Origin: Kamptonema sp. UHCC 0994
GTDB lineage: Bacteria > Cyanobacteriota > Cyanobacteriia > Cyanobacteriales > Microcoleaceae
Assembly: GCF_029167235.1 (NCBI RefSeq)
Contig: NZ_JARFTR010000099.1
Location: forward strand, 1 to 43,106
DNA: 43,106 nucleotides
Direction of reading: 5' to 3'
The notes under the pieces are model-generated. The model saw only the letters and a list, made by a program, of their open reading frames with translations. It ran no database searches and had not been told where the DNA came from. Numbering within the stretch: the stretch's first letter is position 1; every line of letters starts with the position of its first letter. Position numbers and translations under genes: made by a program. Shown in pieces: positions 34,410 through 43,036 of this stretch.

Positions 34410-35417
34410 TTAATTGGGAGCGACAAATCTGTTAGTTGAAATCGGGGTTGTGCTGCTGTCATTCGGTTTTCCCAAATAGCCACCGCCGGGGAGCATCAGC
34501 ATTCCCGCCTGATAGCTGGCTTGGTTTCCAGACGCTGTGCTGCCTCGGCGCTCTCCCGTATTGAGCGCGGATATTTCCTTAGCAGCTTGCGACAGCAGCA
34601 CATTATTAATGGCCCGATCTGTGCGAGCTTGCTGAGCTTCCTGTAAATTTCGCATCTGGACTTGTGCGCTTAATGCAGTCTGTTGCGAGAGGTTTTGGAG
34701 AATTTGTTGAGTAACATCGAGGCTCTGGGATTCTTCGCCCAATTGGATGTTTTGTTCGGTATCTTGGCGAGTGGCTTGTAATACTTGGAAGCTGTTGTTT
34801 TGAGCTTCTTTGCTGAGGGTTGCTCCGTCAGCTATGCCGATGGCGGCGCTGCGCTGAGCTTGAGCGTCTAAGTCAGACATGATGTTATATGAACCTTTGC
34901 CGTCTAATTTGCTCGATTTAGTTTCGAGTAAATCTGACAGTTTTGTTCCTTCTGTCTGGGATGTTGGAGCTTTAATAATTTGGCTGCTGACTTGGCTTAA
35001 ATCGGGAATTTGGATGGCTCCGAGAGAGGAGGACAGGAGTTCGTTTAAAGAGCCAAATAGCTCGTTTTGCACGAAACCTTGGATGTCGCCGATAAAATCG
35101 TTGACTTGTTTGAAAACATCTTGAATGGGTGCTAAGAAACTTCCCGCAGTTGCGGCTGAAGCTTTCACGGTCGTTTCGGGTGTATTTGGCAGGAAAATGT
35201 TTTGGGCTGGAGCTTTTACGGTCGTTTCTTGTGTACCGGGTACGAAAACGCTTGGGGCTGGAGTTTTTACAGTCGTTTCTTGTGTACCGGGTACGAAAGG
35301 AGGAGTTGTTTGAGCTAAACTTGGCCTGACTTGAACGATTAATTCCAAACTGGCTAACAGGGAAACTGCTGCTAGTTTTGTAGCAGGTTGCTGCATTAAT
35401 TGAAGTTGATATTTCAT
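34410..35417 (-). CDS. Secreted coiled-coil conjugation protein, possible VirB5 counterpart
   Basis: A 335-residue protein with a signal peptide (LAAVSLLASLELIVQVRPSL, cleavage near LAQ). Three 17-residue tandem repeats (FVPGTQETTVKTPAPSV and relatives) follow at about 35-85, then an amphipathic region (FKQVNDFIGDIQGFVQNELF) and a long Gln-rich coiled coil (LDVTQQILQNLSQQTALSAQ). A small secreted helical protein between VirB4 and VirB6 is where VirB5/TrbJ, a minor pilus-tip component, is normally encoded. Sequence motifs alone do not prove this. It follows the VirB4 gene by 5 bases. Confidence 0.6.
   Translation of the reverse strand: MKYQLQLMQQPATKLAAVSLLASLELIVQVRPSLAQTTPPFVPGTQETTVKTPAPSVFVPGTQETTVKAPAQNIFLPNTPETTVKASAATAGSFLAPIQDVFKQVNDFIGDIQGFVQNELFGSLNELLSSSLGAIQIPDLSQVSSQIIKAPTSQTEGTKLSDLLETKSSKLDGKGSYNIMSDLDAQAQRSAAIGIADGATLSKEAQNNSFQVLQATRQDTEQNIQLGEESQSLDVTQQILQNLSQQTALSAQVQMRNLQEAQQARTDRAINNVLLSQAAKEISALNTGERRGSTASGNQASYQAGMLMLPGGGYLGKPNDSSTTPISTNRFVAPN
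35161..35313 (-). repeat. Three 51-base tandem repeats in the VirB5-like gene
   Basis: Units begin at 35161, 35212 and 35263, exactly 51 bases apart. They encode related 17-residue peptides around PGTQETTVK; the two units closest to the signal peptide are most alike. The repeats keep the frame. Confidence 0.9.
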
Positions 35418-35422
35418 GGCAG

Positions 35423-38400
35423 TTATTTTGGTGTTTTTGCAAAAACTTGAGACTTGTTACTGCGAACGTCGGATGCTACTTTTGGCTGAGGATTGGCAGC
35501 TATGGTGGCAATTTCTAAATTTTGACCAATGTGGTCGAAGCCTTTTCCTTCTTTCACCGCTGCAATGTATTCTTGGGTGAAATGCTTTAGCCCTTGAAGC
35601 TGCCCTTTGAGGGTAGGAGGGTATTGAGCCATGATGCGATCTCGGGCTTCTTTTTCATTTTGATTGTTAGCAACTGATGCCAACATCATCTCTCCGGGGT
35701 AGAATCGCGATCGCCAAAATCTTCCTCCTTTCTCAATCAGCCAGCACGAGTAGAGGTCAGCAGCCCTTGGCAGAAAAGATTCCGTTGCATTTGAACTGAT
35801 AATTTGCGGGTCGTACCCTAAATATTTGTGAGCGGCTGCTACCCCAGAATTGGTGATTCTGCCGGTAATTCGGTAGACCATATTTTGCAGAATTTGTGCT
35901 CCTGCCGAACATTCGCAGATAGCATCAAAATCTTGGCTTAATAGCAAGACAGCTATGCCATCTTTTCTGCCAGTGGCGCAAAGTTCGCCAACAACTGATG
36001 CAAAACCATCTTTTTTGAGTAGGACGCTCAATTCATCTCCAATAAATAAGCTTTTGGGGTGAGAAAGAGCGTTGCGGATGCAAGCAGCATGGGCGTTAAT
36101 TGCCATTAAATAGGCATCTTGTTCGTTAGAGAGTCCCGATAGGGCGAAGAATTTAACAGCCGGTTCTGGGGAAAATGTGCTGGGCTGACCGATGGCTTTT
36201 CCCAAGCGGGATGTTAGCAAAGCATTTCCTTGGCTGAGGATTTGATTGATGGCTAGCCTATCCAGTTCTTCAAAGGACTTAAGATTGAGCCTTTCTTTGC
36301 TGCAAAATCTCAGTAAGTCTTGGAGAGTTGGTATTTGCTGCCATTCTGGGGATTGCCAACCTTTTTCAAATGCTTTGTTGTACCGAGCGATGATTTCTGG
36401 ATCTCTAAGGTACATATCGAGCATTCGTAGGATAATTGAATCGACCCGCTGGGCTAAGTGGGGGTTGTGAATTTTGCCCATTGCGATCGCCACCACAGCT
36501 TTGCGGATAAATTCTTTCCAAGATTCCATTCTTCGTTCTCTTTCAGCTTTGTCGAACTTGCGGAGATCTGGTGGTTCTACTAAATTGCTAGACCCTTGGC
36601 TGATGTCGTAATATGCGCCTTGGTCGCCCAAAAGTTCGATGGCGGTTTTGAAGGTACTGTTACCGCCGCTGCTGATGTCCATCCCGACAACAGGGATGTT
36701 ATTCGCTAAGGCTTCAAGGGTAAAACGCCAGCCCAAAACGCTTTTGCCTGAACCCGATTCGCCAGTAATTAAAGCACGGCTAATTTGGTTGTAGAACAAG
36801 TCGATAAAAATTGGCTTTCCGCCTCGATGGGTGATAAATTCAACTCCTTTTTTATCCAAGTCGCGGGGAACTGTTAGCGGCAGAATTCCAGCGGCAGTTT
36901 CAGTGTCGAGGGTGAGGCGGCGTTCGCTCAAAAATGAACCGCTATGCAGCAACCATTTCCAAGTAATCGGTAGGCATTGCAGCCAAATATCCCAGGCAAC
37001 GTTCCGCTCGCGGATGACTTTCGCAGTTCCAAAACTATTAGAGAGTACGTTGCAGGCTTGGCTCAATTCTTCCGCTGTGTTTCTGTACACTAAAAAGGCA
37101 ACGGCTGCATTTAGAGGTACGGCTCCTTGGTAAAGTCGGCGCTGGGCATCAAAAGATTCCTCCTGTTTAATTTCAGCGCCAATATCGCGCCCTTGCCCTT
37201 TAGTTATCGCTCGGCTACTAGCGGCTTTTGCTCCTTTCGCTTGTCGGGCTAAGTTATCATTAATTACAAGGGAATTTCCAGCGCTAATTTCTATCCAAGC
37301 TTCTGTATCGCGGACGTAGCTTGAGGACATTACCTCCCAAATCCATTTCAATTGCTGGCGGGTATTAATCCAGCCTGCGGGCGCGTCATACATTGTCAGA
37401 ACAGCGCATTCTTTTCCCTTGCCGGTGAGATAGACGCGGTTGTTGGTCTTGCGGTGTTCGGGGCAGGAGGATACGCCATTCGTTCCTTCAATTAAAACTG
37501 TACAAATGTGTTTGTCAGTTGTCTTAATTTCGCTGAGTTGATAGCCAGAATGGGTTTCTTCAAGTTTAACAACTTGAGGGATTTGCGGTGGTTTACTGCT
37601 GTTAAATCGCAGCCACAGCCACTCCCAAAGTTCTGAGGAATTCATAGGACTAATTTCTAGTCCCATTTTGGTATTTAACAGAATTTCCCAGCGGAGGAAT
37701 CCTTGTTCAAAAGAGTTGAGAAGCAGCTTGGTGTAAAATTGCTCTCTGTAAATTCGGGTGTTACCTGCAATGGTTTCCACAATGGAATCGCACAATTTTT
37801 TAACTCCATCAATGGCTTTGCCAATGAAATCCCTGGAGATGGTTTCGCCTTCGTTATCGGCAGTCCAAGTACAGAAAGCAATTTGCTCCCATACCTGTCT
37901 AGTGCCTTGATGAGTTTGTTGTTGGAGGCGGCGCTGTTCATTTCTGAGCAGTACAGATACGGGTTGGAGTTCAGCGGTGTCAGCTAGTTGTTCTAATTCT
38001 TTTTGCCGAGCAGCATCGCTACTGTAACAACCGGTGCAGAAAGTGATTTTTTCACTGGCTGGGATGTCTTTCATTCCTTCTTCAAGAGAAGCTGCAAATG
38101 CTGATACTTCGCTCCTAAATAGTAGGTTATGAAGTCCTCGGAGGCGGAATCCAAATACCAGTTGGTAGCTAGTCCCGTTATTGAGGAGCATCCCAGATAC
38201 TTGCCTGCCATCTTTTTCAATTTCCACTAAACAACAGAGATTAATTTCATTTTGGAAAGGCATAAATTTGCTCCTTCCCCCATATTGATTGGGTACAATT
38301 TTGGGTTTCAATTTGATGCGGATTTGTGAATCGTAAGGTTTGCCTTGGATGCTAGGAGGGCGCAGGGAAGAGATGGGAGAAATATAGAAGCTGTCGCCGC

Positions 38401-38674
38401 TACACCACTCATCTCCGGGGGGCTTGCGGAATTTGTCAGTAAAGAGGTGGGGTTGATTTCCTGTGAGGAGCCACCAGCTTACAATTAGCCAAAGCGAGAC
38501 AGTGAAGAACCAACCCAATCCCAGGCTAAATAGACCCATTGTTAAGGTGTAGGCAATGGCGGTTAAGAAGCACCAAGGTAGAATTTGATTGGCAGGTATG
38601 AACCCGATACTTGCTTGTTTGCCCAGGATTTTATTGACTCTGATAAAGTCTTTTTCGGGATCTCGTAAAGCCAT
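35423..38674 (-). CDS. virB4: VirB4/TraC-type conjugation ATPase, with a possible VirB3-like N terminus
   Basis: A 1083-residue ATPase that powers pilus assembly and substrate transfer at the inner membrane. Walker A is ALITGESGSGKSVLGWRF (about 637-655) and Walker B is SLFIGDELSVLLKKDG (about 873-888), followed by GIAVLLLSQDFDAICE as expected for the VirB4/TraC C-terminal domain. Two hydrophobic segments lie at about 28-70 (LPWCFLTAIAYTLTMGLFSL, WFFTVSLWLIVSWWLL), as in VirB3, and the protein is longer than a usual VirB4, so a VirB3-VirB4 fusion is plausible. No separate VirB3 gene is seen. It starts 22 bases after the pilin-like gene. Confidence 0.9.
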   Translation of the reverse strand: MALRDPEKDFIRVNKILGKQASIGFIPANQILPWCFLTAIAYTLTMGLFSLGLGWFFTVSLWLIVSWWLLTGNQPHLFTDKFRKPPGDEWCSGDSFYISPISSLRPPSIQGKPYDSQIRIKLKPKIVPNQYGGRSKFMPFQNEINLCCLVEIEKDGRQVSGMLLNNGTSYQLVFGFRLRGLHNLLFRSEVSAFAASLEEGMKDIPASEKITFCTGCYSSDAARQKELEQLADTAELQPVSVLLRNEQRRLQQQTHQGTRQVWEQIAFCTWTADNEGETISRDFIGKAIDGVKKLCDSIVETIAGNTRIYREQFYTKLLLNSFEQGFLRWEILLNTKMGLEISPMNSSELWEWLWLRFNSSKPPQIPQVVKLEETHSGYQLSEIKTTDKHICTVLIEGTNGVSSCPEHRKTNNRVYLTGKGKECAVLTMYDAPAGWINTRQQLKWIWEVMSSSYVRDTEAWIEISAGNSLVINDNLARQAKGAKAASSRAITKGQGRDIGAEIKQEESFDAQRRLYQGAVPLNAAVAFLVYRNTAEELSQACNVLSNSFGTAKVIRERNVAWDIWLQCLPITWKWLLHSGSFLSERRLTLDTETAAGILPLTVPRDLDKKGVEFITHRGGKPIFIDLFYNQISRALITGESGSGKSVLGWRFTLEALANNIPVVGMDISSGGNSTFKTAIELLGDQGAYYDISQGSSNLVEPPDLRKFDKAERERRMESWKEFIRKAVVAIAMGKIHNPHLAQRVDSIILRMLDMYLRDPEIIARYNKAFEKGWQSPEWQQIPTLQDLLRFCSKERLNLKSFEELDRLAINQILSQGNALLTSRLGKAIGQPSTFSPEPAVKFFALSGLSNEQDAYLMAINAHAACIRNALSHPKSLFIGDELSVLLKKDGFASVVGELCATGRKDGIAVLLLSQDFDAICECSAGAQILQNMVYRITGRITNSGVAAAHKYLGYDPQIISSNATESFLPRAADLYSCWLIEKGGRFWRSRFYPGEMMLASVANNQNEKEARDRIMAQYPPTLKGQLQGLKHFTQEYIAAVKEGKGFDHIGQNLEIATIAANPQPKVASDVRSNKSQVFAKTPK

Positions 38675-38696
38675 TGGTGACTCCTTTTTTTTAGTT

Positions 38697-39422
38697 CTAA
38701 AAGGTCAAAGTTGTAATTACTCCCAGCGGTGGCAGGTTGGGGGCAAAACGAGCTGTTGTACCGCTGCCGTCGCCGACGAATAAGAAGGTAACAACGTCTA
38801 TGGCAATTACAATGCCGAAGGCGAGGGCAATTTGGGTGACAATTGGCCGCCAATCGTTGCCTTGCTGCGCTTGGTTGTAAGCGAATAAAGCTGCGGCGGC
38901 TACTAATAAGAGAAATACGCCTCGAATGGCATTGAAAATTAAAGCGATGGTTGATTCGTCAATAGCTGTACCTCCTCCGGCGGCTCCAGCTTCGGTTGCT
39001 AGATTGGTCATAAATGCTTGGAGACCGCTTAGAAAAATGGCTTGGGCTGGGGTTTGAAAGTTATTCAGGAACATTGTGACTGTGATGACAGCAACGGCTA
39101 AGTGCCAGAAGCGAATTTTGCTGCCTAGCAGTTTTTCGAGGATGGGAACGCTGCGGGCAATTTGCCACAGTCCGAAGAACAGCAGAGATGCACAGCTAAA
39201 TACGCTGACGAATAAGGGTTGGACAAGAGTTAGATAAATGGCTGCAATTAGGCAAATTGCAATGAAGGCTAAATCGGCGTTATTGAGTTTGAATTTACGC
39301 ATGAATTTGCTAAAATGGCTGCGGCGTTTGTGGATAATGCTTTGGTTAGCAACGCTGGTGCGATCTCTATGAGAGTGGTAGTTGTTGTGTAAGTAATCGT
39401 TTTGCATTGGATTTGTCCTCAA
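38697..39422 (-). CDS. Multi-span membrane protein, possible VirB2-like pilin precursor
   Basis: A 241-residue protein with a basic N terminus and hydrophobic spans at about 50-90 (LAFIAICLIAAIYLTLVQPL, VSVFSCASLLFFGLW) and 107-122 (WHLAVAVITVTMFLNN). Next comes a signal-peptidase-like site (FQTPAQA before IFLSGL), then a Gly/Ala-rich stretch and two more spans (ALIFNAIRGVFLLLVAAAAL, IVTQIALAFGIVIAIDVVTF). The part after AQA has the size and two-helix layout of VirB2/TrbC pilins. Cleavage there would release a pilin of about 110 residues from a long precursor. The gene lies directly before VirB4, where VirB2/VirB3 belong. The pilin assignment is inferred from topology and position. Confidence 0.6.
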   Translation of the reverse strand: MRTNPMQNDYLHNNYHSHRDRTSVANQSIIHKRRSHFSKFMRKFKLNNADLAFIAICLIAAIYLTLVQPLFVSVFSCASLLFFGLWQIARSVPILEKLLGSKIRFWHLAVAVITVTMFLNNFQTPAQAIFLSGLQAFMTNLATEAGAAGGGTAIDESTIALIFNAIRGVFLLLVAAAALFAYNQAQQGNDWRPIVTQIALAFGIVIAIDVVTFLFVGDGSGTTARFAPNLPPLGVITTLTF

Positions 39423-39428
39423 AGTGGT

Positions 39429-41738
39429 TTAAGCTTGCAATTCGTTGCTGTCTTCTTGCGATCGTTCTTTGCGTTCTGGCGAGGTATAGTTGTAGTCTTT
39501 AGATGCGTGAGACTCTCTAAATTGGGTTTTTTGTGGCTCTGGGGAGCCGACTACAGCCTCCATTTCTTCAACAGCAATGTGGCACTGTCGAATGTCTGGC
39601 GGCTTTCCTTTGACCAGTACGGCATCGAACACTTGTGCGTCACCTTGGCGGGGGTCAGTTCCGATCAGTTGTTTTGACCCGTCCGGCAGATCCAGTATTT
39701 CAAATTCGTATTTGACTGCCCCTGGAGTGCCGTCTTCGCGACGCGATTCTCTCCAAGGAAACACTGGATCTTTTTCCCCGCTGAAGCGTTTGGGGAAGGT
39801 GTCTTGAAACTTTTCAACTAAAGCTTGGGCAGTTGCTAAATTGTTATACTCTGCTTCCGATTGAGGCAATTTGAAAATGGCTTCTTTTTCTTCTGGAGTT
39901 AGCTTGTCCCCCGGCTCAAATTTCCAGCGTTCTTCTTTCTTGGTTCCTGAAAAAAGTTCGCTATTATCGCTGCCTTTGACGACAAGTTTAACTTCGTTGT
40001 TTTCAGCAGTTACATATAAGCTGCCGCCACCATCAAAAGCAATTCCCGATCGGGGAGATTGCCCTGTAGCGAAAGCATAATTGACTAAGCAATCTGCCAC
40101 AGTTTCTCGCTGTTGTTGTACTTTTGTTTGAGCTACCATTTTGCTAAGAAGATCCTCTGGTTCGCCTTCCTCTTCGTTGATACTGTTAACTGTGGGCTGA
40201 ACTTTTTGGCGAGCTTCTGGCACTTTTGAATTAGGATTAAATTCTGATTCAACAGGCATTTTAATGGTCATTTTCTGCTCCAGTTTGTCAACGATGCTTT
40301 CCAGGCGATCCAATCTTTTTGAGAGGTTGCCTAGATAGTCTTGGATTTGGTCTAGCTGTTCGCTGATGCTGGTATTTTTATCGAGCTGTAGAGGTCTAGA
40401 TTTCTGGGAGTTTGGGTTAAGTTTGCTCTCTAGGTCGTCAATTTTTTTGCCAATTTGATCTGCTTTGGCTTCGGGATTGGTGATTTTAATTCCCTTGGCA
40501 GTCTTGGCTTCAATGTCGGGATCTATTCTCTGAGGCTGGCTCGTTTCCAGTTCCTCTGGTTCAGTTGCAGCAGGTGGTTCTAATACCTGCTTAGCCCGTT
40601 CAGCAAGTTTTTCTGTGCGTGTATCTATTGCTTCGATACCTGCAATGACATCAGCTTGTTTAGCACGAGTAGCAACTCGGTCGGTGCGAGTGTTTAATGA
40701 GTCAATTTGTTCGAGAATTTGTTCGAGTTTTTCTGCCTGTTCTTTTTCCCTTGCTCGTTCAATGTAATCAATTAGTTCTCCAATAGTTTTGGCTCCAATT
40801 AGCCCCATTAAAGAGGCAGTTTGGACGGTTAAGCCACTTACGGTTAATCCGTTAATTTCGCTTCCTGTAGCAGCGACATTTCCACCTTGGCGTTCGGTTT
40901 CTTTTAGAACAGTTTCAAGGGTGTCGAGTAAGGGATATTTTGGTTCGGAGTTTTTAGGCAGTTGTTGTTTGATTTGTCCGTTATTATTTTGAATGCTGCG
41001 ATTTTTAGCGATATTACCCAAGACACCATTGGGAATAGGAGCATCCTCGCTATCGGATAGTAACTCGTCAATATCATATTCTTCCTCCTTTTGGGGCGTT
41101 TTGCTGGCAGTTTTTTGAGAAGTTGTTGGCTTTCCTAGCTGCTGTTTAGACTGGGATGATTTGCGAGTTGAGGTATTGTGGCTGGGAAGGTCTGTATCTT
41201 CTTCTAAATCAGTTAAGTCATCCTCCAATTCATCATCAAGTTCTTCATCAAATTCTTCGGAAATGCTGTCCTCCTCTAATTCATCACTGGCATCCAGCCC
41301 GATTAAGCCCATAATTTGGGATGGAGTATAGTAATTGTTATTGTTTTTGGTTTCAACGTCAGCCTGTTTCAGATTTTTTACTAAATAAACACCGCTGGTT
41401 CTCTGGCTGGGGTCTTTAGTTAAATAGAAAACAAAGCCAGACACTTCACCTTCTTTTCCTTCAGTAACTAAATCCATGCTGACACTAGCTTTCTGATTGC
41501 CAGATTCATTGATTCTGTCAGGTCGTTTGTTGAAGGATTCAACGAAGTTTTTGAACTCTTCCCAGTCCTCAATGCCGCCTTCTTCTTGGATTGCTTCTAT
41601 GGCAGCATCGAGGGTTTCCTGAATGTGTTCTAGTTTTTTGACGTGCTTGGGATCTGTGGCTGTTAGGACAGACCAAGTACGCTTTGGGGCAGAAAATTGT
41701 CTTTGGGAGTTGGTTTTAGTTGATAGTTTGGCTGCCAT
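39429..41738 (-). CDS. Large acidic coiled-coil protein at the head of the conjugation operon
   Basis: A 769-residue soluble protein that I cannot place in a family. In order it has an N-terminal domain of about 130 residues (TWSVLTATDPKHVKKLEHIQ), a very acidic stretch at about 150-200 (EEFDEELDDELEDDLTDLEE) and a coiled-coil half at about 270-520 (EKLEQILEQIDSLNTRTDRV; LGNLSKRLDRLESIVDKLEQ). A C-terminal globular domain spans about 545-740 (DCLVNYAFATGQSPRSGIAF and RREDGTPGAVKYEFEILDLP). No relaxase HxH motif or ATPase P-loop is visible. It follows the MobC-like gene, a common position for a relaxase. The ATG has a near-perfect AGGAGGTGA site. Confidence 0.7.
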   Translation of the reverse strand: MAAKLSTKTNSQRQFSAPKRTWSVLTATDPKHVKKLEHIQETLDAAIEAIQEEGGIEDWEEFKNFVESFNKRPDRINESGNQKASVSMDLVTEGKEGEVSGFVFYLTKDPSQRTSGVYLVKNLKQADVETKNNNNYYTPSQIMGLIGLDASDELEEDSISEEFDEELDDELEDDLTDLEEDTDLPSHNTSTRKSSQSKQQLGKPTTSQKTASKTPQKEEEYDIDELLSDSEDAPIPNGVLGNIAKNRSIQNNNGQIKQQLPKNSEPKYPLLDTLETVLKETERQGGNVAATGSEINGLTVSGLTVQTASLMGLIGAKTIGELIDYIERAREKEQAEKLEQILEQIDSLNTRTDRVATRAKQADVIAGIEAIDTRTEKLAERAKQVLEPPAATEPEELETSQPQRIDPDIEAKTAKGIKITNPEAKADQIGKKIDDLESKLNPNSQKSRPLQLDKNTSISEQLDQIQDYLGNLSKRLDRLESIVDKLEQKMTIKMPVESEFNPNSKVPEARQKVQPTVNSINEEEGEPEDLLSKMVAQTKVQQQRETVADCLVNYAFATGQSPRSGIAFDGGGSLYVTAENNEVKLVVKGSDNSELFSGTKKEERWKFEPGDKLTPEEKEAIFKLPQSEAEYNNLATAQALVEKFQDTFPKRFSGEKDPVFPWRESRREDGTPGAVKYEFEILDLPDGSKQLIGTDPRQGDAQVFDAVLVKGKPPDIRQCHIAVEEMEAVVGSPEPQKTQFRESHASKDYNYTSPERKERSQEDSNELQA

Positions 41739-41807
41739 TTTTTCTCACCTCCTATATTGATGCAATTGTTAGGTTCGATGTTGAACTTTTAGCTGTGCTT
41801 GAGATTG

Positions 41808-42248
41808 TCAAAGATGACTATTGGCTAGTTGCGCGATTGTTTGATTGGGTGTTTCTTCGCGGGTTTCGCTCAAAAGTTCTGTTCTGATTTTCCCTCTTAG
41901 TTCTTGGTGATATTCGCCTAGCATTCGGCTGAATTCTTGCAGAACTTCTAGGCTTTGTTTGGGTAACTTTCCTGTTTTTACTGCTGTCTCTACACCTCTG
42001 GTCATTTGGCAAATGTGTATGCTCATTTTTCGCAGTTGGGCACAAGTTCCTTCATTGATAGGGGGGACTGTGTGGTTAAGGCTAAAAGCGCGTTTACGCA
42101 AGTAGTCTGACAGGCTTTTTTCACCTGCTTCTGCGGCACGTTTCACTAAATCTGCCTTTTCAAAGGTGGTTAGACGTACTCGGACGACTTCAGTTTTTCC
42201 GTTGGGTTTGTCAAGTTGGTTTTTGGGGAGAGTTGCAGTTGTAAGCAC
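41808..42248 (-). CDS. MobC-like ribbon-helix-helix relaxosome protein
   Basis: A 146-residue DNA-binding protein. Residues about 18-56 (KTEVVRVRLTTFEKADLVKR, then AAEAGEKSLSDYLRKRAFS) match the ribbon-helix-helix start of MobC-type mobilisation proteins, with the strand VVRVRLT making base contacts. The following helical part (LRKMSIHICQMTRGVETAVK) is typical of MobC as well. Such proteins bind near oriT and help the relaxase open the nick site. The start is a GTG at 42248 with only a weak ribosome site. The hairpin-rich gap directly upstream is a natural candidate for its target. It is 69 bases ahead of the first VirB-operon gene and probably in the same unit. Confidence 0.8.
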   Translation of the reverse strand: MLTTATLPKNQLDKPNGKTEVVRVRLTTFEKADLVKRAAEAGEKSLSDYLRKRAFSLNHTVPPINEGTCAQLRKMSIHICQMTRGVETAVKTGKLPKQSLEVLQEFSRMLGEYHQELRGKIRTELLSETREETPNQTIAQLANSHL

Positions 42249-42633
42249 ATCAATTCTCTAGGGCTAACTAATGGTTTATTAAGGCTAAGTTGAAGAGCAA
42301 GGGATTAGGTTTGAGCGGTGATTCATCCATTGCTTTCATTGATTCAATTGTCAGCAATTCTGTTGGAGATGAGCCTGTTTCTTTCGGTTTATGTTTTATT
42401 AGGTCACAAGTTGCATTAGTGAGAGGCTACTAGAGCAGTTTTTATCATCCAGATGGCTGATTCGAGGGTGGATACTGCTGTCTGGATTGCTTGTAGCTTT
42501 TGACTGTGATGTTTTAAGGCTGTAAATTGCATCATTGTTGAGCATGGTTTACAGCCCATCGTGCTTTGTTGTTGAGGACGGCTATTCGCGATCGCCGTCG
42601 CTCAACAAAGTGTCAATATTTCGTGCTGGAAGT
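42249..42633. other. Hairpin-rich intergenic region upstream of the MobC-like gene, candidate oriT
   Basis: 385 bases with no gene but three inverted-repeat structures in 42434-42606. AGCAGT (42434-42439) pairs with ACTGCT (42474-42479) and overlaps ATCCAGA (42447-42453) with TCTGGAT (42481-42487). GGCTGTAAA (42518-42526) pairs with TTTACAGCC (42548-42556). GTTGAGGACGGC (42571-42582) pairs with GCCGTC-G-CTCAAC (42594-42606) with one bulge. Origins of transfer often lie beside mobC and contain inverted repeats; I recognise no known nick-site sequence. Confidence 0.45.
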
Positions 42634-42891
42634 TTAAGCAAGTCTGAGTTGATGTTCCCAGAAGAAGTGTTCTGTGTTATCTCGGCTGCGACACAGGTAC
42701 TTCCAAATGTCCAAGTCTGTGTCCATTACTAGGCCCATGACGATATAAGATTCTTCATTGTCTGTCACCGTATCCCCAAATTTGAAATCGGGTTGCGCCC
42801 AATAGTCAGGCAGGGCGATCGCATTCGGTTCAGGGGCGGTAGCAGTGGTTGGATGCGATATTTCAGTCGCCGCGTAGTGTTTTTGTGGCAT
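42634..42891 (-). CDS. Small unknown protein, 85 residues
   Basis: An acidic, aromatic-rich protein. After a Thr/Ala/Pro-rich N terminus of about 30 residues it reads WAQPDFKFGDTVTDNEESYI, VMGLVMDTDLDIWKYLCRSR and HFFWEHQLRLA. The pattern G-D-x-V ... Y-I-V ... W-x-Y ... F-W-x-x-x-L resembles a small SH3-like beta barrel, as found in short plasmid-encoded proteins. The function is unknown. The ATG at 42891 is the first in frame. It lies upstream of the MobC-like gene on the same strand, but the hairpins between them suggest separate units. Confidence 0.55.
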   Translation of the reverse strand: MPQKHYAATEISHPTTATAPEPNAIALPDYWAQPDFKFGDTVTDNEESYIVMGLVMDTDLDIWKYLCRSRDNTEHFFWEHQLRLA

Positions 42892-43036
42892 TTGGTCAAT
42901 TTTAAGGGTAAGCGATCGCCTTGCTTGCTGGCGGTAGCCAGAGGAGAGCTATTCGTTAGCTACTTGTGCTGAAGCAAAAATATAGCAAATTCCATGTATC
43001 TGTGGTACACTATGTTCAGTAGCGATCGCAGAAAAA

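Noticed and set aside
39429-41738. This protein as a MOB-family relaxase
   Set aside because: I see no HxH metal-binding motif or conserved N-terminal tyrosine context; the N-terminal domain and coiled coil do not fit.
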